DNA of 64,000 nucleotides from Chamaecyparis obtusa (lineage: Eukaryota > Streptophyta > Pinopsida > Cupressales > Cupressaceae): contig BSBK01002932.1 in assembly GCA_027943335.1 (NCBI GenBank), positions 1-64,000 of the forward strand. Reading direction: 5' to 3'. Position numbers and translations under genes: made by a program. This document shows, one piece after another, positions 35,386 to 45,841 of the stretch (positions are counted from its first letter, which is position 1; each line of letters begins with the position of its first letter). The notes under the pieces were generated by a model, which ran no database searches, was not told the origin of the DNA, and worked only from the letters and a program-made list of their open reading frames with translations.

Positions 35386-36892
35386 TATATCATCTTAAAA
35401 TGGAAGCACTTCCATGTTAAGAGCATTTAGCCCTCCGAGTAAGTGGTTTGGGGTCATGTCAAGCACCTTGAATTGGTCTTTGCATGAATCTAACTATTTC
35501 CCCCTTGTTTTTCTTCTCTCTCCCTATTTCTAGCCTCTTTTTGACAACTTTCTCTGAGAAACTGAGAACTTTGACTTTCTAGGTCAATGATGACCTGATG
35601 GGTCAAGGTCAACCTTGAACCTGACCTAGGTCATAGCTAACCTCGACTCTAACCTAGGGCAGAGTTGACATCGACCCTGATCCCAAGTCCAAATTTTAGG
35701 TTTCGGGAGTTTCAGGATGTCGGGCTTCGAAAAGTTTTATTTTCCCACTTTCGGATCGATTGTTTCAGATTTTAGAACGGTAAACTCTTAAATTGCATTT
35801 AATTTAGGCCCATTTCCAAGGGTTAAGGTTAATTGGGATTTAATTCTCTAATGTCGGCCTTCTCTAGGAGTTTGTGCCCTAGATCACTATAAAAGGAAGC
35901 CTTCCTCTCTCATTTTCTCCATCTCTCAATCAAGTTTCAACATTCATCTCACATCCATCAATCATCAAGAGCTCTCAAGGAGATATCCACTTTTCATGAG
36001 CAAGTATCTTCAAGAAAGCATTCTTAAGCAAGGAAACATTCAAGTATCCAAGCATTCAAGTTCTCTATTGAAGATCAAGGATTCAAGCATTCAAGCCTTT
36101 GAAGGGATTTGGTTCAAGCATTCAAGATTCATCATTCAAACCCTAGATCTATCCATCATGGTGGTGTGATCTTCCTTCAAGATCCTTTGTTCATCTTCAA
36201 GATCCATTCATTCTTCTCTTCAAGGTGGATTCTGAGCATACAATCATGGAGGTTTTGATTTACATTTGTTAATGTTATGTTCAAGCTTTCATATCAACAT
36301 ACTTGTTTACATTTGAAATATAATTACATATCTATTGAATATCATAGATTCATTATTAGATCTACTTCTACTACTTGCTAGCATTATCCATTTCAATTTC
36401 AATATTAAGGTTGATTCCAAACTAGAGTTTGACTAAGGCAAACCCATCATCCAAACAACAAAACCATTTTTCTTGTAGGTACAGGTACAGGACATTGAAT
36501 TGTAGTTCAGATCTAGATACCCTTTTCGGAAAACTTTCAGGATCCGTGAACATAATTTCTGTCAGACCTATTTCAGGTCAGGGATGACCTTTAGTGAGGG
36601 GTAAGATTGTGCCCCGCTATCTGGGTCAAAGTCAATGCAACCTCAGAAGGACACAAGTTTTCTAGGTTTTCTCTGTCTCGACATTTCTAGTCCAGAGCAA
36701 GTTGCAAAATCTCCCGAAACTGAACACAGACATTAGAAAACAATGATTTTTGCATCAGCCTCCTTTCAATATAAGTATTTCTATTTTATTTAGTTTGTAT
36801 GTCCACAACATTTTCCATCACATATACTTCACACTCTATCTATTCACATTTCACTCCTATACCCCTTATCCACACACATTTACCACTATTCA
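35386..36892 (+). repeat. Element A 5' LTR
   Basis: The first part holds a dense set of ggtca/tgacc words (about 35580-35660). A TATA box (tataaaa, 35888-35894) follows in an RNA polymerase II promoter-like setting. Downstream is a leader rich in ttcaagcattcaag-type repeats (about 36000-36150). It matches the second LTR throughout. Confidence 0.85.
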
Positions 36893-36920
36893 TTTTGGTG
36901 AACCCGCGATAGACAACTCT
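36893..36920 (+). promoter_or_regulatory. Candidate primer binding site of element A
   Basis: Three bases after the LTR comes TGGTGAACCCGCGATAG. It begins TGG, as primer sites do, but it is not the initiator-Met type and I cannot assign the tRNA. Confidence 0.4.
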
Positions 36921-37057
36921 TTCTCTTTGGTGTTAGATGATTTTCTTTCTTTCCTTAAGATTAGATTTCTTTTATGCTCTTGCATTTTAAATTAAAATAA
37001 AAATAAAAATCTATATATTCAACAAAATCCAAAAATATTTCTTGCATTTCATTTACT

Positions 37058-38095
37058 ATGAAGATTGTTAAGATGCTTTGGTGTGTAATTATGTTCTTTA
37101 TTACCCTTCTTTTAGCATCTCTTTACCATACCTGTGATGTTTATGAGAGTATCATTCACTTCATTATGTTGATGACCCTTCATTTTGCACTTGCCTATGC
37201 TTTTGTGAAATTGACTGATACTAGTCTTCTTACTTTCAAAACTTTCATTAAAGATTTATGTGGTAGCCTTATTACTCTTTTGGATTATGTGAAGAATTTG
37301 GTAGATGATACACCATCTCCTAATCTTCCTAATCCTAATCCCATCATTCCTAATTTGATTCCTAATCTTCCTATTCCTAATCCGATGCCTAATTCTCCAT
37401 CTACTATCCCTAGTTCTTCCCGTACTTATGATGGGATTCAAGCTATAGTTTAGGATGTAGATGTGCAAGGTTTCTTTGATTTACCTTCTCCTATGATTCA
37501 TGATGATATTAAAGGAAAGGGTAAAGAAACTTCTTCAAAACCTATTATCCCACCTTATACAACCTTTACTGATGAGCATGATAAACAATCACCTCCTGTA
37601 GAAGCTTTACATAATATATACACTACATGATTCAATATGATGACTAAACGAGGTTATACAGGTTTAGGGCTAGGAGTTAATGGGCATGGTATCAAGTATC
37701 CAGTTCATATACCCCCTAAACAGGATGTGCATGGTGTTGGTTATCCACAATCTCAAATCAAGGTAGGTGATGTTGATCATAGTCCTCCTCTTCATGTTCT
37801 TCTCCCTACACCTACCGTAGATAACACTGATATTTGTCAAGATGTAGCTAAGAAGGTATATGTTCAATTAATTAATTCCAAGAAAGAAATCTTTAAACCT
37901 ATGCCGAAAGATGGTTTAACCAAGTATAAATGTCCTTTTCATTATAGTAATATGCCTTTACTTGCTAGTTGTAAGCATTTCAAGATATATGTTAGGGAAA
38001 GAGCTGCTTTAGGAATTGTATCTCATTCTCGTGTAGTTTTACAATTCCTTCATAATTTTGATATAGGGGATACCCCTCATTTTGATATAATATAG
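37058..38095 (+). pseudogene. Element A internal frame: membrane, Pro/Asn-rich, G-patch-like protein
   Basis: One plus-strand frame of 346 codons from the ATG at 37058, interrupted only by TAG (37451) and TGA (37628). Residues about 7-27 (LWCVIMFFITLLLASLYHTC) and 31-52 are hydrophobic and look like two membrane segments. Residues about 86-120 form a Pro/Asn repeat (IPNLIPNLPIPNPMPN). After the stops comes MMTKRGYTGLGLGVNGHGI, which resembles the G-patch of Tat-lineage gag-pol proteins. Then comes KYKCPFHYSNMPLLASCKHF, resembling their Cys/His motif. It is the first ATG frame after the primer site. It may be a gag-like product with an acquired membrane N-terminus. I know of no named match. 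Confidence 0.55.
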
Positions 38096-38903
38096 ATTTC
38101 TTCTCCTCTTGTCTCTGGACTGGGGGGAAAGAGGTGTATTTTCATCCAGTCTCCTAGGATCCATTAGGCTTTTAGTATATATTCTATCTTGAGCTTGATT
38201 GGTATTCTTTCTATCCTCTCTCTATGGTTTTGTATTATGTTTATAATCATCCATAGATTCTATATTCAAGATAGCTTTTCTAAGGTATCCCTTGCTTTTC
38301 ATCCCTGGGGGGCAAGGTTCCTTTCTTCCTTCTCTTTGTCTAGGGATCTGCTTTCCTTAGCTTAGTGGCATTTGTTTATATTAAAATATATTTTCATTAT
38401 ACTAATCGAGGTTTTATCAATGGCTAACCTCTTATAAGAGAGGTTGTTTTCCTAGGTCATCACCTCTTCTCTATTTTTGAAAGTTATGTTTATTATAAAG
38501 TCTTTCTCTTACTTTGGTGATTAGATTTGTTTCTCTCATTTCAAAGATTTCTCTTCCTCTTGATTGCAGGGTGCTAGAAGATTGAATATTTGTTTCTTTT
38601 TGAAAGATGATATTTTATCTAAAATCACTCCTCTATGGTGGGGGTATTGTTGATAAGATCTCTATCTCTTTGAGGATCCTTTTTCCATAAGTGACATATC
38701 CTTTTCACAATTATCTATGCTCTTGGATGTAGGGGTCAATACCCTTCGCTAGGAATGTAGTATACATTGTTGTAAACATGATATCTCCTTACATTGTGAA
38801 GTAGGTATCCTCTTCCTCTTCTTTATCATGTCTAGTAGACAACCACAATAAGGAGGGGGACATATATAGGTTATCCCTTGTACTATAGTTTTTTTATTTA
38901 TAT

Positions 38904-39116
38904 GATAAATTCTCTGAAGGTAACACACATAAGTTGCTAAATCCTGAAGAGACATGCATTTTTTTAATTTTTCAATATGCTAAATCCTTTGAAGGTAACA
39001 CACATAAGTTTCTAAATCCTGAAGAGACACGCATTTTCAATTTTCAAGTATGCTAAATCTTCTGAAGGTAACACACATAAGTTGCTAAATCCTGAGGAGA
39101 CATGCATTTCATATTC
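38904..39116. repeat. Three-copy tandem repeat, about 70-76 bp per unit
   Basis: Each unit carries tgaaggtaacacacataagt, then tctaaatcctga or gctaaatcctga and gagaca(t/c)gcatt. Separators are T-rich. Arrays in the 3' untranslated region occur in some plant LTR elements. Confidence 0.85.
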
Positions 39117-39660
39117 ATAGTGATACAAGAAGGTGGATCTATGGGTATTCTAGAAGCTGTCAGAAGACACATTACAATTTCAAAGCATAGTTTATGGGTG
39201 AACTATCAGGTTTGGCCACCTATTTGGCTCTCCCACCTTGGTGATTCATGGTAAGGTGGGCATCTTACTGGGCGAGGTAATCATTTTCTCCTTTTTTTCT
39301 CTTTGATTTCATGCTAGTAGGACTGGATCATGAAGCTATGTTATTTATAGTGTTGCTCTTATCTTTCTTATGTAATCATTTATGCTTTTATGATAGATTT
39401 CTGAATATGATATTAGTATAGGAGACATTTCTTAGCAAGGTTTCCTTTACTAGTTGATTTGGGTTTGTACTAATCCCTCTTTTGTGTCTCTTGGTTTTCT
39501 CTTTGTTTTTGCACCCTCATGCCTGTGTGTTGAGTTAGAATATTTTAGCCTAGGGTCTTGTGTCCTTAATCTAAAGCATTATTTTATCTCATTGTGAATC
39601 TACTTGGCTCTCTTCTTTCTTCTCCTTTACCAAGAGTTTGCATCGAGTCCATACTCTTGC

Positions 39661-39676
39661 TAAAGTGGGAGCTTAA
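39661..39676 (+). promoter_or_regulatory. Polypurine tract of element A
   Basis: taaagtgggagcttaa lies immediately before TGTATCATC, the start of the second LTR. This is the position and composition of a plus-strand primer. Confidence 0.6.
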
Positions 39677-40014
39677 TGTATCATCTTAAAATGGAAGCAC
39701 TTCCATGTTAAGAGTGTTTAGCCCTCTTAGTAAGTGGTTTGGGGTCATTTCAAGTGCCTTGAATTGGTCTTTGCATGAATCTGACTGTCTTCCCCCGGTT
39801 CTATTTCTCTCTCCCTATTTCCAGCCTCTTTTTGATAACTTTCTTTGAGAAACTGAGAACTTTGACTTTTTTGGTCAATGATGACCTGATGGGTCAAGGT
39901 CAACCTTGACCCTGACCTAGGTCATAGTCAACCTCAACTTTGATCTAGGGTAGAGTGGACCTTGACCTTGACCCCAGGTCCAAATTTCAGGTTCTGGGAG
40001 TTACAAGATGTTGG
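39677..40014 (+). repeat. Element A 3' LTR, left part
   Basis: Matches 35386 onward up to gagttacaagatgttgg, where the copia LTR at 40015 interrupts it. Confidence 0.9.
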
Positions 40015-41322
40015 TGTTAGGAATAGTCCCAAGAGATAACTGAGGGGGGGGGGGGGGGTGAATCAACTATCTACAAGATTCAATTCTTTATCCAATTAAG
40101 TATACCTAAACATCAAGCATAGAAACAATGAAAGAACACATGAACACAACACCAATATTTTGGTTATGGGGAAACCCAAATAGGTAAAAATCCTGGTGGG
40201 ACTTGATACCCACTAATATTTTGTACTAGTGTATAATGATCCTTGCTAGAAGATCCTTTACCTTGTTAGGAGTAGCTTTACAATATATTAAGTACACTAG
40301 ACTTGGTTAAGGGTCGGAGCCTATTAGGATTCTTTTACAATTGTCCCTATTAGGGGAGAGGACGCACTGTCTGAGAGCTCATTGCTCAAATGGGCGAAGG
40401 CTACAACCTTCTGAATAACATATATACACTATATCTGGATCTTGGTGAGCTGCACTTTGACTTGCTATCCGGATCAGTTCCAATGAATAGCACAAGTAAT
40501 TTACTTGGTCACATTGACCTTCTTCTGATGGTTCCACACTTCGCACACTCTACTTTGCTCTGCTTAATCAACCATGAACCACACTTCAACAATCACAAAT
40601 GACTGCCTATAAATATGTTTCCCCCAAATGATATAATCAAGCCAGCCTATTAGAACCACCTTGAAATCATATTAGAGAAACCATAATAAACTCCAACAAA
40701 CATTCTGTCGGCTCTATTATGCACTCAACTCATTCTGGGACTTATTTAATAAAATAAATGTAGACGGACGCTACATACTGTCGGCTCTACCAAAATAACT
40801 GAAACTTTCTATGTAAGCTGAATTAACTTATGCACTCTTAATCGGACATCAATAATACTTCTCCAAGCTTAACTCCAAGGGCGTATACCCTCAAGATAGG
40901 CACAACTCAAGAACCAATAAAATCTTTGTTGGCTCTTCTGAACAAACATAGGAAACTGCTACTGGCGAATAGTGACTGCATAACTTCACTTGCATTCATC
41001 ATCAGACTATGCATCCATAAAATTAACATCACTAACATGTCTTTAACATATATCCAAGGATGCATGCCCATGGGACAACTGTACGGATAACCATATATAG
41101 GACACTGTCTGTTACTCTGTCAGGAACACTACTGACACCAACTGCAATATAACTATCTATGCTAAGAGTTAACCTCTATGCCCATGATATCATGCTGATA
41201 TCATGTCCATGCTACATATACAAAAAGCTTACTGTATAAGACTTCCACACATGCTACTTTCCATATGTTGTCATCAATGACAAACATACAGTCAGTACTG
41301 GCCTGCTGGAAAATCTCCAACA
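40015..41322 (-). repeat. Copia C 3' LTR
   Basis: Starts tgttaggaatagtcccaaga and ends gaaaatctccaaca. It has a run of 14-15 G near 40047-40061 where the other LTR has gaggggtgggggg. Otherwise it is clearly homologous to 45842-47139. The 70-codon frame in each LTR is incidental. Confidence 0.92.
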
Positions 41323-41336
41323 ATCTCCCCCTTTGG
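41323..41336 (-). promoter_or_regulatory. Copia C polypurine tract
   Basis: The minus strand reads CAAAGGGGGAGAT immediately before the 3' LTR start TGTTGGAG. Confidence 0.85.
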
Positions 41337-41684
41337 CATTGATGGCAACATGTGGAATGAAAAACCATCACTAACTCAAATGAACATTTCTTTTATAACA
41401 TTCTCCATTTCCTCTTCAAAACTCCCCCAAAGATGAATCCTCCATCTACTGCAATATTTTCTAATATTCTCCATTTCCTCAGCTGTACTGCCGTCATAAC
41501 TGAATGCTACTCCCCCTTAGTACATTACTCCTCTTTTGCTTCTATTTTTCATGACTCTATATATACTCCTCCTTTGACATCAATGGAAAAAGGCACCATT
41601 CATTGTAAGCATCGATACTACTCCTAAGGTAGAGTAGTCAACCTTCCACCAGTCCCAAAGGACTAGTGCCTTTCTTGCTTCCTT

Positions 41685-42240
41685 CTAAGTAGAATTAGGG
41701 AAGGGAATTACTCCCAACTTCCCCCTGAGATACTCAAAAGTATCCTTAGGCAAGGGCTTTGTGAATATATCAGCCAACTGTTCTTTAGTACTCACATAGT
41801 CCAACTTGACTTCTTTCTCTACCACTTTCTCTCTTAGGAAGTGATACTTGATCTCAATGTGCTTTGTTTTTGCATGCATCACATGGTTCTTTGACATATT
41901 GATAGTGCTAGTGTTATCACACTGAATAAAAATAGGATAATCAATCTAAATTCCAAAATCCTTTATCATTTTCTTGATCCAAACAATTTTAGAACAATTC
42001 AAGGCTACTGCAACATACTATGTTTCTGCTGTTGACTGAGAAATACAATTTTGTTTCTTGCTTGTCTAGGTGACAAGTCTATCACCAAGAAACACTGCTC
42101 CACCTGAAGTACTCTTTCTATCATCAACACATCCTGCCCAATCTGCATCAGTGTACACATGAAGCTTAACATTTTCTGAATTAGGATACCATAGACCATA
42201 ATCTATAGTGCCCTATAGGTATCTAAATATTATTTTTACT
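41685..42240 (-). pseudogene. Copia C RNase H
   Basis: One frame reads YTDADWAG, DRKSTSGGAVFLGDRLV and SKKQNCISQSTAETEY-like blocks (one codon is a stop). Then come KHIEIKYHFLREKV and YVSTKEQLADIFTKPLPKD, the classic copia RNase H and C-terminus. Stops interrupt the first half. The last 70 codons (41897-41685) are open. Confidence 0.88.
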
Positions 42241-42512
42241 ACCATGAGGTGACTTTGTTTAGGCTCTGCTGCAAATCTTCCAACTATGCCAACTGCATTG
42301 GAAATATCAAGTCTAGTTTGAGTAAGATATATGAGTTTACCAATCATAGACTTATACAATGTTATATCTACTACTGGTGAGTCATCTTCTTTTGTAAGCT
42401 TTCATCTAGTGATCATTGGAGTTCCTACTGGCTTGCAATCATCCATCTTGAATTTTTTCAGTATCTCTTTCACATACTTTGAATTATTAATGGAAATCCC
42501 TTTTTCTGTCTG

Positions 42513-43244
42513 CTACACATATAGTCCCAAAAAGTATTTGATAGGACCAATCATACTCATCTCAAACTCATTCTGAATTTCTTTGGCAAATTCAACACTA
42601 AGTTTGTCATTACCTCCAAAGATAATGTCATCAAAAAATATAGCTACAAGAAGTAAACCTTCAGATGTCTCTCTAATGAATAGATTACAATCTATTGCTC
42701 CCTTTTTGAAACCAATCTTTGTTAAGTATCCATCTAGTCTCTCATACCATGCTCTAGGAGCTTTCTTAAGTCCATAGAGGGCTTTCTTCAATCTGCATAC
42801 CATATCAGGTCTGTCTGATAGGGTTAATCCTTTTGGCTGTTCAATGTATACTTCTTCTTTCAAGTCTCCATTTAGGAATGCTGACTTGACATCCATCTGA
42901 TAAACTTTGAAGTTTTTAACTGTAGCATAAGCTAAAAACAACTTAATAGCTTCTAATCTACTCACATGTGAAAATGTGTCTGAATAATCAATGCCTTCTC
43001 TTTGTGCATAACCTTTACATACTAATCTTGCTTTGTTTCTTACTATTGTACCATCTTCATTCATCTTATTTCTGAATATCCACTTTGTTCCAATTACATT
43101 TTTATCACTAGGTCTAGGGACCAATTCCCAAGTGTCATTTTCAACAATCTGATCAAGTTCTTCTTTCATAGCATCATGCCAATCTGAATTATTACATGCA
43201 TCTTCAACACTTGAAGGTTCAATTTGAGATAGTAAACATACCAC
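42513..43244 (-). pseudogene. Copia C reverse transcriptase
   Basis: It shows NVIGTKWIFRNKMNEDGTIV, ARLVCKGYAQREGIDY, YQMDVKSAFLNGDLKEEVYI and KALYGLKKAPRAWYERLDGY, the standard copia RT blocks in order. The catalytic YVDD is FFDD here (AIFFDDIIFGG). A stop follows YFLGLYV. The reading frame differs from that of the integrase, with a shift near 43245-43290. Confidence 0.9.
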
Positions 43245-43293
43245 TTCATTGCTAACTGAGTTCTTTGCTTGTGATTGTTAAGACTTTTCCACT

Positions 43294-44379
43294 CTAATCT
43301 CCAATGATGTCTACCTTGGAATGATTTCTTGATGTAAACTTTGGAACTTTAGGTGATGCTGATTTATCAGCCTTCGAAGCATTTTCTTCACTTGTCTCAG
43401 GGTCATTAAATAACACATCAATATTGTCAAACATCTCTTCAATAACTGTCTCACTAGTAGAGGGTCTAGGTTCTTCTTCAATCATGGGTGATTAATCATG
43501 ATATCTTTCTTGAATCATAAACTTTTCATCAATCTTTACATGAGCACTTTCAATGATCTTTTTCAATCTTAAATTGAAACATCTATAAGCTTTACTTTTA
43601 GTAGAGTAACCAAGAAAAATACCTTCATCACTTCTTGCATCAAACTTTCCTACTGCTTCATCCCTCTTGATGTAGCACTTGCTTCCAAAGATTCTGAAGT
43701 ATTTTACTATGGGAACATTACCAAACCATAAATCATAAGGTGTTTTTTCTACGCTAGGCCTCAATTGAATTCTTTTGATGGTATAGACTGCTGTATTGAC
43801 TGCATCTCTCCAATAGGCATGTTCAACTTTTCCTTCTATCATAATGGTGCGCGCTGTATCAAGGATGATCCTATTCCTTCTCTTTGCAATTCCATTCTGT
43901 TGAGGGGTTCTAGGTGCACTTAACTGTCTCTTTATGCCATATTTTTGATAGTACTCATAAAATCTGTCAGAGGTGAATTCTCCTCCTCTATCCGATCTCA
44001 AGCATTTTATCTTTAGTCTAGATTCATTCTCAACCTTAGCTTTGAATATTTTAAACTTATCAAATGCTTTTGACTTATCTTTTAAGAATGCAACCCACAT
44101 CATCCTAGTATAATCATCAACAAACAAAATGAAATACCTTTTAGCATAGTATGATCTTGTTTGAGTTGGACCACATAGATCTATATGAATCAGATCCAAC
44201 TTGTTCTCTGCTGAATTCTGCTTGCTCCTGAATGAATTTCTCACATCCTTCCCCATCACACATTCCCTGCATATAGTATCAACTAGTTTTTCTATGCTAG
44301 GTAGATCTCTTACTGCCTTAACATTTCTTATCTTTACTATGTTATCAAAATTGATATGACATAGTCTTCTATGCCACAA
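43294..44379 (-). pseudogene. Copia C integrase
   Basis: It starts with the pre-integrase WHRRLCHINFDNIVKI and CRECVMGK (HHCC zinc site complete). The catalytic core follows, with Asp in DLCGP and Asp in LRSDRGGEF. The third acidic residue, normally the Glu of VAERKNR, is Lys here (GIAKRRN), so the core would be inactive. The C-terminal copia block FGSKCYIKRDEAVGKFDARS is present. One frame runs from 44379 to 43492 without a stop and then on to 43294. Confidence 0.92.
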
Positions 44380-44538
44380 CCAATTGTCATCAACTTTAGC
44401 AACAAAACAACTTGCTTATGAATTGAGCTAGAAAACATTACCTCTTGTCTTTGTGCCTGATGCAATCATAACACCATCTTTGTTGTTAATGATGCATTTG
44501 TCATCTTTGAACTCCAACTGATAGCCTTTTCCAAGTAA

Positions 44539-44760
44539 CTATCCAACACTGAGAAGGTTATGTTTCAAACCATCAACATAAAGAACATCTTTGGTACTAT
44601 TCTTTCCATCCAAAGTGATGACTCGTCTACCAACTATAGGTTTAGGAGTGTTGTCTCCAAATCTGACCATACCTCCATTGTATTTGTCCAAATGAACAAA
44701 CCCACCTTGATCACCTATCATGTGATGTGAACAACCACTATCTATAATCTAGTCTGTCCT
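44539..44760 (-). pseudogene. Copia C protease
   Basis: The minus strand at about 44740 reads IIDSGCSHHMIGD, with the aspartic protease D-S-G triad. VITLDGKNSTKDVLYVDGLKHNLLSVGQ follows in blocks typical of copia protease. An in-frame stop sits just before the catalytic motif. Confidence 0.85.
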
Positions 44761-44837
44761 TATGTCAGCTTGTGAAATCAATGCTAGCTCTTGATTTACT
44801 TTCTCATCTTTAGGAACTGACTTACTATTCATCCCAT

Positions 44838-45470
44838 CTACAATAGCAATGAATCCAATTTTTTCTTTTCCTGAATCTTCATCTGAAACTCTATCTCCAA
44901 CATAGTAGCATTCCTTAGAATACTTAGGCTTGTAATCCTTTTTGAACTTTTTAGCTCTGGTGGGAGACTTAGATGCAAAGTGACCAATCTTATTACATGA
45001 AAAACACTTAAATGGTAATTAACCTTCATATTTTCCTTTTCCTTTCTTTTCTCTTTTGGTGACCATAGCAATAAAATCATCTAGTGTTTTATCTTCATTA
45101 TCATCATCAAAATTACCATAAGTGTTTCCAAATTTCTTACCATGAACTGTTGCTTTGAAGACTATTTCACTCTTTGGTTTTGTCTTCAATCTTGAAATTT
45201 AAAAAGCTGAGAGCTTGCTGATCAAGGTTTCTCTCTTGAAATTTGATGTAAGCTGCATGGTCTCATCAAGGATGTTGATCTTTTTTTCATATTCAAGAGT
45301 AAGAGTAGTCATTAATATCTTCTTCTGATATCTCTCCACCATTGTTCCTAATTTTGACAACTGCTTCATTGATCCTCTGATTGTAAGCTCTGATGTTTTC
45401 TTTAGGCAACATCTCTAATGCATTGTATCTTTTCTTCCATGTCTTTCTGCGCACATCCTTAGCTTGTTTG
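44838..45470 (-). pseudogene. Copia C gag C-terminus with damaged zinc knuckle
   Basis: Near 44985-45020 the minus strand encodes KCFSCNKIGHFASKSP. This is a CCHC knuckle whose last Cys has become Ser. Around it, broken frames include IRAYNQRINEAV-like gag sequence. Several stops are present. Confidence 0.7.
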
Positions 45471-45475
45471 TCTCC

Positions 45476-45784
45476 TTAAAATGTGTCTTCTAGGTGCTTC
45501 CATATTTTATGGGCTGTATCTACCTTCTTTATTTTTGAAAATTCACCATCATATAGGGTGCTGATAAGGGCTTCTTTAGCAATAGCATTATAATGAAACA
45601 ATTCCTTTTGTGTGTCAGTAGCATCATCTTTTCTAAGGTCTTCTAAGGTAGGAATCTTGGCTGCTTTGATGGTTACATTAAAAACTTCAAAAGCAATGCA
45701 CTGCAAATGGGTCACCATCTTGTTCTTCCAATCAAGATAATTCTCTCCATCAAACTTAGGACTTTCTTTCCTGAAGTATGCCAT
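45476..45784 (-). pseudogene. Copia C gag N-terminus
   Basis: A 102-codon open stretch from an ATG at 45784, about 45 bp after the primer site. It reads FDGENYLDWKNKMVTHLQC and IWKHLEDTF, the DUF4219/UBN2-type copia gag start. A stop truncates it. Confidence 0.88.
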
Positions 45785-45827
45785 TTGATCAACCTCAAGC
45801 TATTAAAATTTCTCTCTGAGGCACTTG

Positions 45828-45839
45828 GCTTTGATACCA
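45828..45839 (-). promoter_or_regulatory. Copia C primer binding site (initiator-Met tRNA)
   Basis: The minus strand reads TGGTATCAAAGC two bases after the LTR end CCTAACA. It has one mismatch to TGGTATCAGAGC. Confidence 0.9.
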
Positions 45840-45841
45840 AT

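Larger units (their letters stand above)
38096..39676 (+). other. Element A 3' untranslated internal region
   Basis: T-rich, no coding signal. It carries a tandem array at 38904-39116 and ends in the purine-rich tract next to the second LTR. Confidence 0.6.

Noticed and set aside
37256..37468. Minus-strand Arg/Ile-rich 70-codon frame
   Set aside because: Shadow of the Pro/Asn repeat on the plus strand.
38904..39116. CRISPR-like or satellite array
   Set aside because: Only three head-to-tail units with no unique spacers of constant length, inside an LTR element. A simple tandem repeat explains it.
40390..40602. 70-codon frame present in both copia C LTRs (also 46218-46430)
   Set aside because: It lies inside the LTR and is kept only because the two LTRs are copies of each other. 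No domain.
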